From: JBBRVW01 sp038246545
Lineage (GTDB): Bacteria; Actinomycetota; Actinomycetes; JACCUZ01
Direction of reading: 5' to 3'
NCBI GenBank assembly: GCA_038246545.1
Contig: JBBRVW010000013.1
Location: 1-64,000, forward strand
DNA: 64,000 nucleotides
A program made the position numbers and the translations under genes. The notes beneath the pieces are model-generated. The model was not told the origin of the DNA. It saw only the letters and a list, made by a program, of their open reading frames with translations, and did no database searches. Positions 16,525-25,030 of the stretch are shown one piece after another; the first letter of the stretch is position 1, and the number at the start of each line of letters is the position of its first letter.

Positions 16525-16695
16525 CACCCCTCGGAGGAGCGGCTCGCCCCGGCGTCTGGTCCTCGGTTGTGGCCGGCGGACCTGACGGTCGTCGCGGCGA
16601 GAGCCGCCCTCCCCGTCCCGCAGGCTTCCATCGAAGACCGGCTGGCATTCCGGGCGACCTGCTCCTCACCTTTGAAGGAACAGGAGACCCATCGC

Positions 16696-18918
16696 ATGGA
16701 TGGACAGTCCGTCCACACCGCCGACGCCGTCATCGACAACGGCACCTTCGGCACCCGCACGGTCCGGTTCGAGACCGGCCGGTTCGCCCGGCAGGCTGCC
16801 GGCTCCGTCACCGCCTACCTCGACGACGACACGATGCTGCTGTCGGCCACCACGGCCGGCAAGCACCCCAAGGAGAACCTCGACTTCTTCCCCCTGACGG
16901 TCGACGTCGAGGAGCGGATGTACGCCGCGGGCCGTATCCCCGGCTCGTTCTTCCGCCGCGAGGGCCGGCCCAGCGAGGACGCGATCCTCACCTGCCGCCT
17001 CATCGACCGGCCGCTGCGCCCGACGTTCGCCAAGGGTCTGCGCAACGAGGTCCAGGTCGTCATCACCGTCATGGCGCTGGACCCCAAGGACATGTACGAC
17101 GTCGTGGCGATCAACGCCGCGTCGGCGAGCACCCAGCTCTCCGGCCTGCCGTTCAGCGGCCCGGTGGGCGCCACCCGCGTCGCACTGATCGACGACCAGT
17201 GGGTAGCCTTCCCGACCCACGAGCAGCTCGAGTCGGCCGTGTTCGACATGGTCGTCGCCGGCCGGATCGCCGGTGACGATGTCGCGATCATGATGGTCGA
17301 GGCCGAGGCCACCATGGCCGCCTGGCACCTCATCAAGGACGGCGGCAAGACTGCTCCCACCGAGGAGATCGTCGCTCAGGGCCTCGAGGCCGCGAAGCCG
17401 TTCATCAAGTCACTCTGCGAGGCGCAGCAGCAGCTCGCCGCGGCCGCTGCCAAGCCGACTGCCGAGTTCCCCCGCTTCCTCGACTACCAGGACGACGTGC
17501 TGCAGGCCGTCACCGATCTGGTCCAGGACGAGCTCGGTCAGGCCCTGACGATCGCCGCCAAGCAGGAGCGCGAGACCGAGATCGACCGGATCAAGGGCTC
17601 TGCCAAGGAGAAGCTGGCCGGCCAGTTCGAGGGGCGCGAGAAGGAGATCAGCGCGGCCTACCGCTCGGTCACCAAGTCGCTCGTGCGCCGCCGGATCCTC
17701 AAGGACAAGGTCCGCATCGACGGCCGTGGGCTGTCCGACATCCGCACGCTCTCGGCCGAGGTCGAGGTGCTCCCGCGGGTTCACGGCTCGGCGCTGTTCG
17801 AGCGCGGTGAGACCCAGATCCTCGGTGTGACGACGCTCAACATGCTCCGGATGGAGCAGATGATCGACACGCTCAACCCCGAGAACCGCAAGCGCTACAT
17901 GCACAACTACAACTTCCCGCCCTACTCGACCGGTGAGACCGGCCGGGTGGGCTCGCCCAAGCGGCGCGAGATCGGCCACGGCGCGCTCGCCGAGCGGGCG
18001 ATCCTGCCGGTGCTGCCGGCCCGCGAGGAGTTCCCCTACGCGATCCGTCAGGTGTCCGAGGCGCTCGGCTCCAACGGCTCCACCTCGATGGGCTCGGTCT
18101 GCGCGTCGACCATGTCTCTGCTGCAGGCGGGTGTCCCGCTGCGGGCGGCCGTCGCCGGCATCGCCATGGGCCTGATCTCCGACACCGTCGACGGTCAGAC
18201 CGAGTACGCGGCCCTCACCGACATCCTCGGCGCCGAGGACGCGTTCGGCGACATGGACTTCAAGGTCGCCGGCACCCGCGAGTTCGTCACTGCCATCCAG
18301 CTGGACACCAAGCTCGACGGCATCCCGGCCTCGGTGCTCGCCTCGGCGCTCACCCAGGCCAAGGAGGCCCGGCTGCACATCCTCGACGTCATGAACGAGG
18401 CGATCGACGCCCCGGACGAGATGTCGCCGTACGCGCCGCGGATCATCACCATCAAGATCCCGGTGGACCAGATCGGTGCGGTCATCGGCCCCAAGGGCAA
18501 GATGATCAACCAGATCCAGGACGAGACCGGCGCCGACATCACCATCGAGGACGACGGCACCATCTACATCGGTGCCACCGACGGCCCCAAGGCCGAGGCC
18601 GCCCGCACGATGATCAACGGCATCGCGAACCCCACGATGCCCGAGGTCGGCGAGCGCTACCTGGGCACCGTCGTCAAGACCACGACGTTCGGTGCCTTCG
18701 TGTCGCTGATGCCGGGTCGCGACGGTCTCCTGCACATCTCGAAGCTGCGGGCCCTGGCCGGCGGCAAGCGGGTCGACAACGTCGATGACGTCGTCAAGGT
18801 CGGTGACAAGGTCCAGGTGCAGATCGCCGAGGTCGACTCGCGCGGCAAGCTGTCCCTGATCCCGGTCGAGGCCGAGGGCGCGCAGGCTCCCGACGCCGAC
18901 GCGCCGGCCGAGGTCTAG
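16696..18918 (+). CDS. pnp: Polyribonucleotide nucleotidyltransferase (PNPase)
   Basis: PNPase degrades RNA 3' to 5' by phosphorolysis and can also add tails; in actinobacteria it is the main polyadenylating enzyme and has been linked to ppGpp synthesis. The 740-residue protein contains two RNase PH domains (about 15-330 and 370-590) joined by a helical domain, then a KH domain with IGAVIGPKGKMINQI and an S1 domain beginning GTVVKTTTFGAFVSL. ATG 16696 follows GGAACAGGAG, better supported than upstream in-frame codons. A 171-bp leader separates it from rpsO and could hold autoregulatory structure, though no clear hairpin was identified. Confidence 0.97.
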   Translation: MDGQSVHTADAVIDNGTFGTRTVRFETGRFARQAAGSVTAYLDDDTMLLSATTAGKHPKENLDFFPLTVDVEERMYAAGRIPGSFFRREGRPSEDAILTCRLIDRPLRPTFAKGLRNEVQVVITVMALDPKDMYDVVAINAASASTQLSGLPFSGPVGATRVALIDDQWVAFPTHEQLESAVFDMVVAGRIAGDDVAIMMVEAEATMAAWHLIKDGGKTAPTEEIVAQGLEAAKPFIKSLCEAQQQLAAAAAKPTAEFPRFLDYQDDVLQAVTDLVQDELGQALTIAAKQERETEIDRIKGSAKEKLAGQFEGREKEISAAYRSVTKSLVRRRILKDKVRIDGRGLSDIRTLSAEVEVLPRVHGSALFERGETQILGVTTLNMLRMEQMIDTLNPENRKRYMHNYNFPPYSTGETGRVGSPKRREIGHGALAERAILPVLPAREEFPYAIRQVSEALGSNGSTSMGSVCASTMSLLQAGVPLRAAVAGIAMGLISDTVDGQTEYAALTDILGAEDAFGDMDFKVAGTREFVTAIQLDTKLDGIPASVLASALTQAKEARLHILDVMNEAIDAPDEMSPYAPRIITIKIPVDQIGAVIGPKGKMINQIQDETGADITIEDDGTIYIGATDGPKAEAARTMINGIANPTMPEVGERYLGTVVKTTTFGAFVSLMPGRDGLLHISKLRALAGGKRVDNVDDVVKVGDKVQVQIAEVDSRGKLSLIPVEAEGAQAPDADAPAEV

Positions 18919-18923
18919 ACACC

Positions 18924-20243
18924 TTGGGCCGACAGGCCACCCGCACGCTCCACCGGGCGGACGGCGGTGGCGGACTCGTCCGCCACACCGTCCTGCCCGG
19001 TGGGCTGCGCGTCGTCACCGAGGCGGTCCCCACCGTCCGGTCGGTGACGTTCGGCGTGTGGGTCGGCGTGGGCTCCCGTGACGAGGCCTCCTCGCTCGCA
19101 GGCGCCTCGCACTACCTCGAGCACCTGCTGTTCAAGGGCACCCGGAAGCGCGACGCGCTCGCCATCTCGGCAGCGATCGACGCGGTCGGCGGCGAGATGA
19201 ACGCGTTCACGTCGAAGGAGTACACCTGCTTCTACGCCCGGGTGCTCGACGACGACCTGCCCCTAGCGGTCGACGTCGTCGGTGACCTGGTGACGTCGTC
19301 GGTGATCCGGGCCTCCGACGTCGACGCCGAGCGTGGCGTGATCCTCGAGGAGATCGCCATGCACGAGGACGACCCGACGGACATGGTCCACGACCAGTTC
19401 GCCCAGATCCTCTTCGGCGACGGTCCGCTGTCGCGGCCCGTGCTCGGCAGCGTCGAGTCGATCGAGTCGATCGGCCGGGCCGCCATCAACGGCTACTACC
19501 GGCGCCGCTACCGGCCGCAGGACATGGTGGTGGCGGTGGCCGGCAACGTCGACCACTCCACCGTCGTGCGGCTGGTCCGCACGGCGTTCGGGGCCGCCGG
19601 CATGCTGGACGGCGACGCCGAGCCCGCCGTTCCGCGAGCCGGCCGGCTGCTCCTCACCCAGGGCGGCACCCGCGTCGTCCGGCGGACCACCGAGCAGGCC
19701 AACGTCGTGCTCGGCGGCCCCGGTCTCGCCCGCACCGACGAGCGTCGGTTCGCCCTCGGTGTGCTCAATGCGGCGCTCGGCGGCGGCATGTCGTCGCGGC
19801 TGTTCCAGGAGGTCCGCGAGAAGCGCGGACTGGCCTACTCGGTCTACAGCTACCACGCGCAGTACGCCGACACCGGGCTGTTCGGGGTCTACGCCGGCTG
19901 CGTGCCGCGCAAGGTCGACGAGGTGCTCGCCATCTGTCGCGACGAGATCGCCAAGGTGGCCGCGACCGGCCTCACCCTCGACGAGATCGACCGGGGCAAG
20001 GGCCAGCTGCGCGGCTCGCTGGTCCTCGGTCTCGAGGACACCGGCTCGCGCATGAGTCGCATCGGCAAGGCCGAGCTGGTTTACGGCGAGCAGCTCTCGG
20101 TCGACGAGGTGCTGGCCCGGATCGACGCGGTCACCCCCGACGAGGTGTCCGCGGTGGCGGCCGACGTGCTGACCGGCATCACGACCCTCGCGGTCGTCGG
20201 GCCGTTCGACGAGGACCGGGACTTCACCCGGGCCATCGCATGA
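18924..20243 (+). CDS. M16 (pitrilysin) family zinc peptidase
   Basis: This 439-residue protein has the inverted zinc motif HYLEH (H63, E66, H67) with the downstream Glu in the GVILEEIAMHED segment near residue 143. It also has the R/Y-containing second half (EKRGLAYSVYSYHAQYADTG) typical of single-chain, homodimeric M16B enzymes. Homologues between pnp and dapB are common in Gram-positive bacteria; substrates are short peptides or processed precursors. TTG 18924 is the only reasonable start, five bases after pnp. The stop overlaps dapB as ATGA. Confidence 0.92.
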   Translation: MGRQATRTLHRADGGGGLVRHTVLPGGLRVVTEAVPTVRSVTFGVWVGVGSRDEASSLAGASHYLEHLLFKGTRKRDALAISAAIDAVGGEMNAFTSKEYTCFYARVLDDDLPLAVDVVGDLVTSSVIRASDVDAERGVILEEIAMHEDDPTDMVHDQFAQILFGDGPLSRPVLGSVESIESIGRAAINGYYRRRYRPQDMVVAVAGNVDHSTVVRLVRTAFGAAGMLDGDAEPAVPRAGRLLLTQGGTRVVRRTTEQANVVLGGPGLARTDERRFALGVLNAALGGGMSSRLFQEVREKRGLAYSVYSYHAQYADTGLFGVYAGCVPRKVDEVLAICRDEIAKVAATGLTLDEIDRGKGQLRGSLVLGLEDTGSRMSRIGKAELVYGEQLSVDEVLARIDAVTPDEVSAVAADVLTGITTLAVVGPFDEDRDFTRAIA

Positions 20244-20995
20244 GCGACCTGCTCAGGGTCGCCGTGCTGGGCGCCGCCGGCCGGATGGGGGCCGAGGCGT
20301 GCCGAGCGGTCGAGGGGGCCGGTGACCTCGAGCTGGTCGCCCGGGTCGGGTCCGACGACCCGGTGCAGTCGGTGGTCGACGCCGAGCCACACGTCGCGGT
20401 CGACCTGACCCGGCCCGACGCGGTGATGGACAACGTGCGGTTCTGCGTCGAGCACGGCGTGCACGTCGTGGTCGGCACCAGCGGCTTCGACGACGAGCGG
20501 CTGGCGGCCGTCCGCGGCTGGCTGGACGCCGCCCCCGGCGTCGGCGTGGTCGTGGCCCCGAACTTCGCGGTCGGCGCCGTGCTCATGATGCGGTTCGCGG
20601 CCCAGGCGGCCCGGTTCTTCGAGTCGACCGAGATCGTCGAGCTGCACCACCCGGACAAGGCCGACGCCCCCAGCGGGACCGCCCGCCGCACCGCCGAGCT
20701 GGTGGCCCAGGCTCGGGCGGCAGCGGGGCTCGCGGCCCAGCCGGACGCCACGTCGTCGGGCCTCGACGGGGCGCGCGGCGCCGACGTCGCGGGGGTTCCG
20801 GTGCACTCGGTACGGGCGCGCGGCCTGGTCGCGCACCAGGAGGTGCTGTTCGGCACCGCAGGGGAGACCCTGACGATCCGGCACGACTCCTACGACCGGG
20901 CCTCGTTCATGCCCGGCGTGCTGCTCGCGGTGCGCCAGGTCGGCTCCCGCCCGGGCCTCACCGTCGGCCTCGAACCGCTCCTCGGCCTCGACTAG
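20240..20995 (+). CDS. dapB: 4-hydroxy-tetrahydrodipicolinate reductase
   Basis: DapB reduces the DapA product toward meso-diaminopimelate and lysine. The 251-residue protein begins with the nucleotide-binding GAAGRMG (11-17) and has the catalytic segment ELHHPDKADAPSGTA with H136, H137 and K140. ATG 20240 overlaps the peptidase stop by 4 nt. dapA is not adjacent but lies 4 kb downstream, after an unrelated minus-strand operon and thyA-dfrA. The gene converges on azlD, with 7 bp between stops. Confidence 0.97.
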   Translation: MSDLLRVAVLGAAGRMGAEACRAVEGAGDLELVARVGSDDPVQSVVDAEPHVAVDLTRPDAVMDNVRFCVEHGVHVVVGTSGFDDERLAAVRGWLDAAPGVGVVVAPNFAVGAVLMMRFAAQAARFFESTEIVELHHPDKADAPSGTARRTAELVAQARAAAGLAAQPDATSSGLDGARGADVAGVPVHSVRARGLVAHQEVLFGTAGETLTIRHDSYDRASFMPGVLLAVRQVGSRPGLTVGLEPLLGLD

Positions 20996-21002
20996 ACCTG
21001 GG

Positions 21003-21308
21003 TCACGACGTCAGCAGCCGGAGCACGGCAGCGGTGGCGGCGGCGGCTGCGACCACCACGATGAACGGCGCGCGCAGCAGCAGGGCGACGACGGCGACGG
21101 TCACACCGGCCAGCCGGGCGTCGACGTGCAGGCGCTCGCCGACCGCGAGCGTCTGCACCGCGGCCAGTGCTGCGAGCAGTGCCACCGGTAGCAACGCGAG
21201 GACCCGGGCGACCCGCTCGTCCTCGAGCCAGCGCTCGGGCACCAGCAACCCGGCCAGCTTGAGCAGGTAGCACCCGGCGGCGGTGGCCAGCACGGCGGCC
21301 CAGGTCAC
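21003..21308 (-). CDS. azlD: AzlD-family branched-chain amino acid exporter subunit
   Basis: This 101-residue protein has three or four transmembrane helices and matches the small AzlD/BrnE partner of AzlC-type exporters, recognisable by the YLLKLAGLLVPERWL region and the LLPVALLAALAAVQTL helix. With AzlC it should export branched-chain amino acids or analogues such as methionine. GTG 21308 overlaps the azlC stop as GTGA. It is the last gene of a GNAT-azlC-azlD operon. Confidence 0.87.
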   Translation of the reverse strand: MTWAAVLATAAGCYLLKLAGLLVPERWLEDERVARVLALLPVALLAALAAVQTLAVGERLHVDARLAGVTVAVVALLLRAPFIVVVAAAAATAAVLRLLTS

Positions 21309-22030
21309 GACGCCGCCCGCGGCGGGCGAGCTCGCCGCACGAGCACGGCCACCACCGGAACCAGTGCGGCCACCAGCACCGGGATCCCGGCCGGCACGAG
21401 CGGCACCACCGCCACTGCGACCAGCGCGGCCACCAGGGCGGTGGCCCAGGCCGGGCGGCGGTCGAGGCGCGACGCGAGCAGGGCGAGGAAGGCCGCCGGC
21501 GCCGCGGCGTCGAGGCCGTAGGTGCGTGGGTCGCCCACCGCGTTGCCCGCTACGGCGCCGACCAGGGTCGCCGCGTTCCACAGCACGAACAGCAGCAGGC
21601 CCGTCGTCCAGAAGCCGAACCGCGCGGCCCGGGTGCCCAGCCCGCCGCCGGCGGTCTCGCCGGCGAGCGCCATGGCGGTGGTCTCGTCGATCACCAGCTG
21701 GGCGCCGACCAGGCGGCGCAGCCCGCGGAGCCGGAGGAGCGGCGCCATGCGCACGCCGTAGACCATGTTGCGGCTGCCGAGCAGGACGGCCGACGCCGTG
21801 CCGGAGACCGCGCTGCCGCCGCCACCCAGGACCCCGATGAGGGCGAACTGGGAGCCGCCGGTGAACACGAGCACCGACATGGCGCAGGTCTGGACCACGG
21901 AGAGGCCGGCGGCGGTGCCGAGGGCGCCGACGGAGAGGCCGTACGCGCCACTGGCGACGGCGATGGACAGGCCGGTCCGGACGAGACGTCCCCGGACCTC
22001 CTCCCAGCCGGTCCCCGAGTCCGTGCTCAC
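21305..22030 (-). CDS. azlC: AzlC-family branched-chain amino acid exporter subunit
   Basis: This is a 241-residue polytopic membrane protein with the AzlC/BrnF signature FTGGSQFALIGVLG, then the conserved SRNMVYGVRMAPLL and the VIDETTAMA segment. It is the large subunit of the two-component exporter with AzlD. GTG 22030 overlaps the upstream GNAT stop as GTGA. No Lrp-type regulator lies beside it, unlike several characterised azl/brn loci, so how it is controlled is not visible. Confidence 0.9.
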   Translation of the reverse strand: MSTDSGTGWEEVRGRLVRTGLSIAVASGAYGLSVGALGTAAGLSVVQTCAMSVLVFTGGSQFALIGVLGGGGSAVSGTASAVLLGSRNMVYGVRMAPLLRLRGLRRLVGAQLVIDETTAMALAGETAGGGLGTRAARFGFWTTGLLLFVLWNAATLVGAVAGNAVGDPRTYGLDAAAPAAFLALLASRLDRRPAWATALVAALVAVAVVPLVPAGIPVLVAALVPVVAVLVRRARPPRAAS

Positions 22031-22581
22031 GGGTCGACGAGGGCCGTCCGCAGCCGGGACTGCTGGACCAGGACCGCGTCGTCGCCGAGCAGGTCGAGGC
22101 TGCGCGTGGCGCCGTCCGCCGCCCACCCTGAGCCGACGAGGAACGCGCGCAGGTCGGCCTCGTCGTCGGCGAGCCAGGAGTGCAGGTGCCGGACGCCGTC
22201 GATCCGCGCCAGGTCGGCGACGGCGTTCACCAGGCGGCTCCCGTGGCCGGCGCCGGTGTCCGACGGGTCGACGCACAGCACCAGCAGCTCGCCGTCCAAC
22301 GACGGGATGGTGTCCGGGTCCGACGCGGGGGCGAGGGCGGCGAACCCGACGACCCGCTCCCCGGCGAGCGCGGTGAGCACCCGGTGCCGTGGGGACGGTG
22401 GCTCCGTGACCGCCGAACGCCACTGGGCGGCGGCGCCCTCCGAGCCCACGACCTCGAGCACCTCGGCCGGGAGCCGGTCGGCGTGGACGCGGGCCCAGAC
22501 CGCGGCCTGGATGCGGGCCAGGGCGGGAGCGTCGTCGTCCGTCGCGGGTCGCACGCTCGCATCGGCCACGCGGCCGATCAT
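22027..22581 (-). CDS. GNAT-family N-acetyltransferase
   Basis: This 184-residue protein has the GNAT fold order: an N-terminal strand (ASVRPATDDDAPALARIQ), central strands (GFAALAP and GELLVLCVDP) and the acetyl-CoA loop region GAGHGSRLVNAVADLA. The substrate is unknown. The first gene of a coupled operon with azlC and azlD, it may modify an amino-acid-like compound that the exporter removes, but that is only inference. ATG 22581 lies 5 bp after the stop of the frameshifted small gene upstream. Confidence 0.82.
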   Translation of the reverse strand: MIGRVADASVRPATDDDAPALARIQAAVWARVHADRLPAEVLEVVGSEGAAAQWRSAVTEPPSPRHRVLTALAGERVVGFAALAPASDPDTIPSLDGELLVLCVDPSDTGAGHGSRLVNAVADLARIDGVRHLHSWLADDEADLRAFLVGSGWAADGATRSLDLLGDDAVLVQQSRLRTALVDP

Positions 22582-22586
22582 CGCAC

Positions 22587-22906
22587 TCAGCGCGCGGCGG
22601 TCCCGCCCAGGCCCCACGACCACTGCACTGACACGACCTGCCGGTTGCCGACCTCGAACAGCAGCCGGTGACGGACGTCTTCGCCCGCCCGGCCAGTCGT
22701 CACCAGGCGTTGGTGTCCCACTGTTCCCGCCAACCAGACGGACCGCGACCCCGCCCACCCCAGGGCGGTGAACGCGTCTGGTGGTCGCGTCACGTCGATG
22801 ACGGACCCGTCGGGGATGCCCACCCGGAAAGGCCGCTGGACCGGCTCCAGGATCCTCGCCCGGTGAGGAGCCGTCGGGCGGCGGTGAGGCTGGTGTGGTG
22901 GTCCAT
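22587..22906 (-). pseudogene. Probable frameshifted small gene of unknown function
   Basis: ATG 22906 has an excellent ribosome-binding site (AAGGAGA, 5 nt spacing), but its frame stops after 38 codons at 22790. A second frame carries protein-like sequence (VGIPDGSVIDVTRPPDAF, HRLLFEVGNRQVVSVQW) to a TGA at 22587. A single-base shift would join the two into about 106 residues. Alternatively GTG 22823 starts a separate 78-codon gene. Not recognised. It would head the GNAT-azlCD operon. Confidence 0.4.
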
Positions 22907-23050
22907 GGTCGTCTCCTTCGCCGATCGTTCGGCGGTGGCTTCGGGCAACGGACGGACGTCCGCCCCAGAAGACGCGACCAGTGAGCGGCATGGTTGCCTG
23001 GGGGCCGCTCGGGTGCCGGGCACGACGCCGACAGCCGTCCGCGACGCCGA

Positions 23051-23056
23051 TAGTCT
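23051..23056 (+). promoter_or_regulatory. -10 element, leaderless promoter of small membrane gene
   Basis: TAGTCT ends 7 nt before GTG 23064. Confidence 0.6.
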
Positions 23057-23063
23057 TCGTGTC

Positions 23064-23540
23064 GTGTCCACCACGTATGTCGCCAGCCTCGGCGCCGTGG
23101 TCGTGACGCTGGTCGGGCTGCGGCTGCTGCTCAGACGCCACCTCCCACGGCTGGCCAGGCCCATGAGCGTCGTCGGCGCAGCGGTCGGACTCGTCGGCGT
23201 AGCCGGACTGGCCTTCCACTGCGGCGCGATGTTCTTCCCCCTGCTGGTGCGTCACCTGCCCGGCGCGACCAGCGTGATGCCCGACATCCGCGCCCTCGGG
23301 CTCGCCAGCGTGGTCTGGTACGTCGTCCCGTGCCTGCTGGTGCTGGTGGCGCTGCGTCGGCAGCACCCGGCCGTCCTGGTCGTCCTGGTGTCCGTACTGG
23401 CCGCGGTCGGCGTGACCATGTACGACGGCGGTCGCCTCGACCTGCACCTCACCGCGATCTTCGCGGCCGTGGTCGCGCTGTCCTCGACCGTGACCGGGCT
23501 CGTCGTCGCACCCAGCCGGGATGTCGCGGCCCGAAGCTGA
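23064..23540 (+). CDS. Small polytopic membrane protein, unknown function
   Basis: This 158-residue protein has about five hydrophobic segments separated by short basic loops and no catalytic motif. It is not recognised. GTG 23064 was chosen because longer in-frame extensions upstream have unlikely composition and because a TAGTCT -10 element ends 7 nt before this codon. It lies 23 bp before thyA, which has its own leaderless promoter, so the two need not be cotranscribed. Confidence 0.65.
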   Translation: MSTTYVASLGAVVVTLVGLRLLLRRHLPRLARPMSVVGAAVGLVGVAGLAFHCGAMFFPLLVRHLPGATSVMPDIRALGLASVVWYVVPCLLVLVALRRQHPAVLVVLVSVLAAVGVTMYDGGRLDLHLTAIFAAVVALSSTVTGLVVAPSRDVAARS

Positions 23541-23551
23541 CCCGGCGACCC

Positions 23552-23557
23552 TACGAT
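23552..23557 (+). promoter_or_regulatory. -10 element, leaderless thyA promoter
   Basis: TACGAT ends 6 nt before GTG 23564. Confidence 0.65.
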
Positions 23558-23563
23558 CGGGTC

Positions 23564-24364
23564 GTGCCCATCGACACCCAGTACGAGGACCTCCTGCGGC
23601 ACGTGCTGGAGCACGGCTCCAGCCGGCCGGACCGCACCGGCACCGGGTCGCGCAGCGTCTTCGGCCACCAGATGCGCTACGACCTCTCGCGCGGGTTCCC
23701 GCTGATCACGACCAAGCGGGTGCACTTCCGCTCGATCGCCTACGAGCTGCTCTGGTTCCTTCGGGGCGACGGCAACGCCCGCTGGCTGCAGGACCGCAAG
23801 GTCACCATCTGGGACGAGTGGGCGGCGCCCGACGGCGACCTCGGCCCGGTCTACGGCGTGCAGTGGCGGTCGTGGCCGACCCCCGACGGCGGCCACGTCG
23901 ACCAGATGAGCGCCGTGCTCGACCAGCTCCGCACCGACCCGACGTCCCGGCGGATGATCGTCTCGGCCTGGAACGTCGCCGAGCTCGGCGACATGGCGCT
24001 GCCGCCGTGCCACCTGCTCTTCCAGTTCTACGTGGCCGACGGCCGGCTGTCCTGCCAGCTCTACCAGCGCAGCGCCGACCTCTTCCTCGGCGTCCCGTTC
24101 AACATCGCGAGCTACGCCCTGCTGCTGCACATGGTGGCCCAGCAGGTCGGGCTCGAGCCGGGCGACTTCGTCTGGACGGGTGGCGACTGCCACATCTACG
24201 ACAACCACGTCGAGCAGGTCCGCGAGCAGCTGTCGCGCGGGGCCCACCCGTTCCCCGAGCTGCGCCTGAAGCCGGCCGCGACGCTGTACGAGCACGAGTT
24301 CGAGGACTTCGAGGTCGTCGGCTACCAGCACCACCCCGCGCTGCGCGCCCCGGTCGCGGTGTGA
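23564..24364 (+). CDS. thyA: Thymidylate synthase (ThyA)
   Basis: ThyA methylates dUMP to dTMP using methylenetetrahydrofolate, producing dihydrofolate that the adjacent DfrA recycles. The 266-residue protein is close to the E. coli length. Landmarks are the RTGTGSRSVFGHQMRYDL phosphate-binding region, the catalytic C149 in LPPCHLLFQFYV and the QRSADLFLGVPFNIASY segment. GTG 23564 has no ribosome-binding site; the -10 at 23552 implies a leaderless message. dfrA follows after 19 bp. Confidence 0.98.
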   Translation: MPIDTQYEDLLRHVLEHGSSRPDRTGTGSRSVFGHQMRYDLSRGFPLITTKRVHFRSIAYELLWFLRGDGNARWLQDRKVTIWDEWAAPDGDLGPVYGVQWRSWPTPDGGHVDQMSAVLDQLRTDPTSRRMIVSAWNVAELGDMALPPCHLLFQFYVADGRLSCQLYQRSADLFLGVPFNIASYALLLHMVAQQVGLEPGDFVWTGGDCHIYDNHVEQVREQLSRGAHPFPELRLKPAATLYEHEFEDFEVVGYQHHPALRAPVAV

Positions 24365-24383
24365 CCCGGTCGCACCTGCGGCC

Positions 24384-24878
24384 GTGATCGGCCTGGTCTG
24401 GGCACAGGCGGCCAACGGCGTCATCGGCCGCGACGGTGCGTTGCCCTGGCGGCTGCCCGAGGACCTGGCGCGGTTCAAGCGGCTGACCACCGGGGCGACC
24501 GTCGTGATGGGCCGTGCGACCTGGGACTCATTACCGTCGCAGGTCCGGCCGCTGCCCGGGAGGCGCAACGTCGTCCTGACCCGCGACCTCTCCTGGTCGG
24601 CGGTGGGCGCCGTCGTCGCACGATCCCTGGCCGAGGCCCTCGGGGGAGCCGACGACGTGTGGGTGATGGGCGGCGCGCAGGTCTACCGGGAGGCGCTGCC
24701 CAGCGCCGACGTCCTCGTCGTGACCGAGCTGGCCAGCCCGTTCGAGGGCGACCGCACCGCACCGGTGATCGGCCCGGAGTGGGTGCGCGTGGAGTCCGAC
24801 CCGCCGGTCGGCTTCCACCTCTCCGCGTCCGGCCTGGGCTACCGCGTCGTCACCTGGCGTCACCACTCACCCGAGTGA
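24384..24878 (+). CDS. dfrA: Dihydrofolate reductase
   Basis: This enzyme reduces dihydrofolate to tetrahydrofolate with NADPH and is the target of trimethoprim. The 164-residue protein carries the substrate-binding acid D27 in LPWRLPEDLARFKRLT, the MGRATWDSLP segment and the cofactor motif VWVMGGAQVYREAL. GTG 24384 lies 19 bp after thyA, a functional pair. The 152 bp after it, before dapA, hold only the dapA promoter. Confidence 0.97.
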   Translation: MIGLVWAQAANGVIGRDGALPWRLPEDLARFKRLTTGATVVMGRATWDSLPSQVRPLPGRRNVVLTRDLSWSAVGAVVARSLAEALGGADDVWVMGGAQVYREALPSADVLVVTELASPFEGDRTAPVIGPEWVRVESDPPVGFHLSASGLGYRVVTWRHHSPE

Positions 24879-25018
24879 CCAGACCTGTCGGCTGATGCGG
24901 TCGCACCAGCCAGGTTGCAGCCTGTAACGCCGTCCGGCCGCCCGCCGATACGTGGATCGAGTCCCGTCGCTGCCCGATCCCCCGAGCGGGTGGCGGCGGG
25001 GCTCCCTGCTGTCCGGAG

Positions 25019-25024
25019 TAGTTT
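25019..25024 (+). promoter_or_regulatory. -10 element, leaderless dapA promoter
   Basis: TAGTTT ends 6 nt before ATG 25031. Confidence 0.65.
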
Positions 25025-25030
25025 GGCCCC

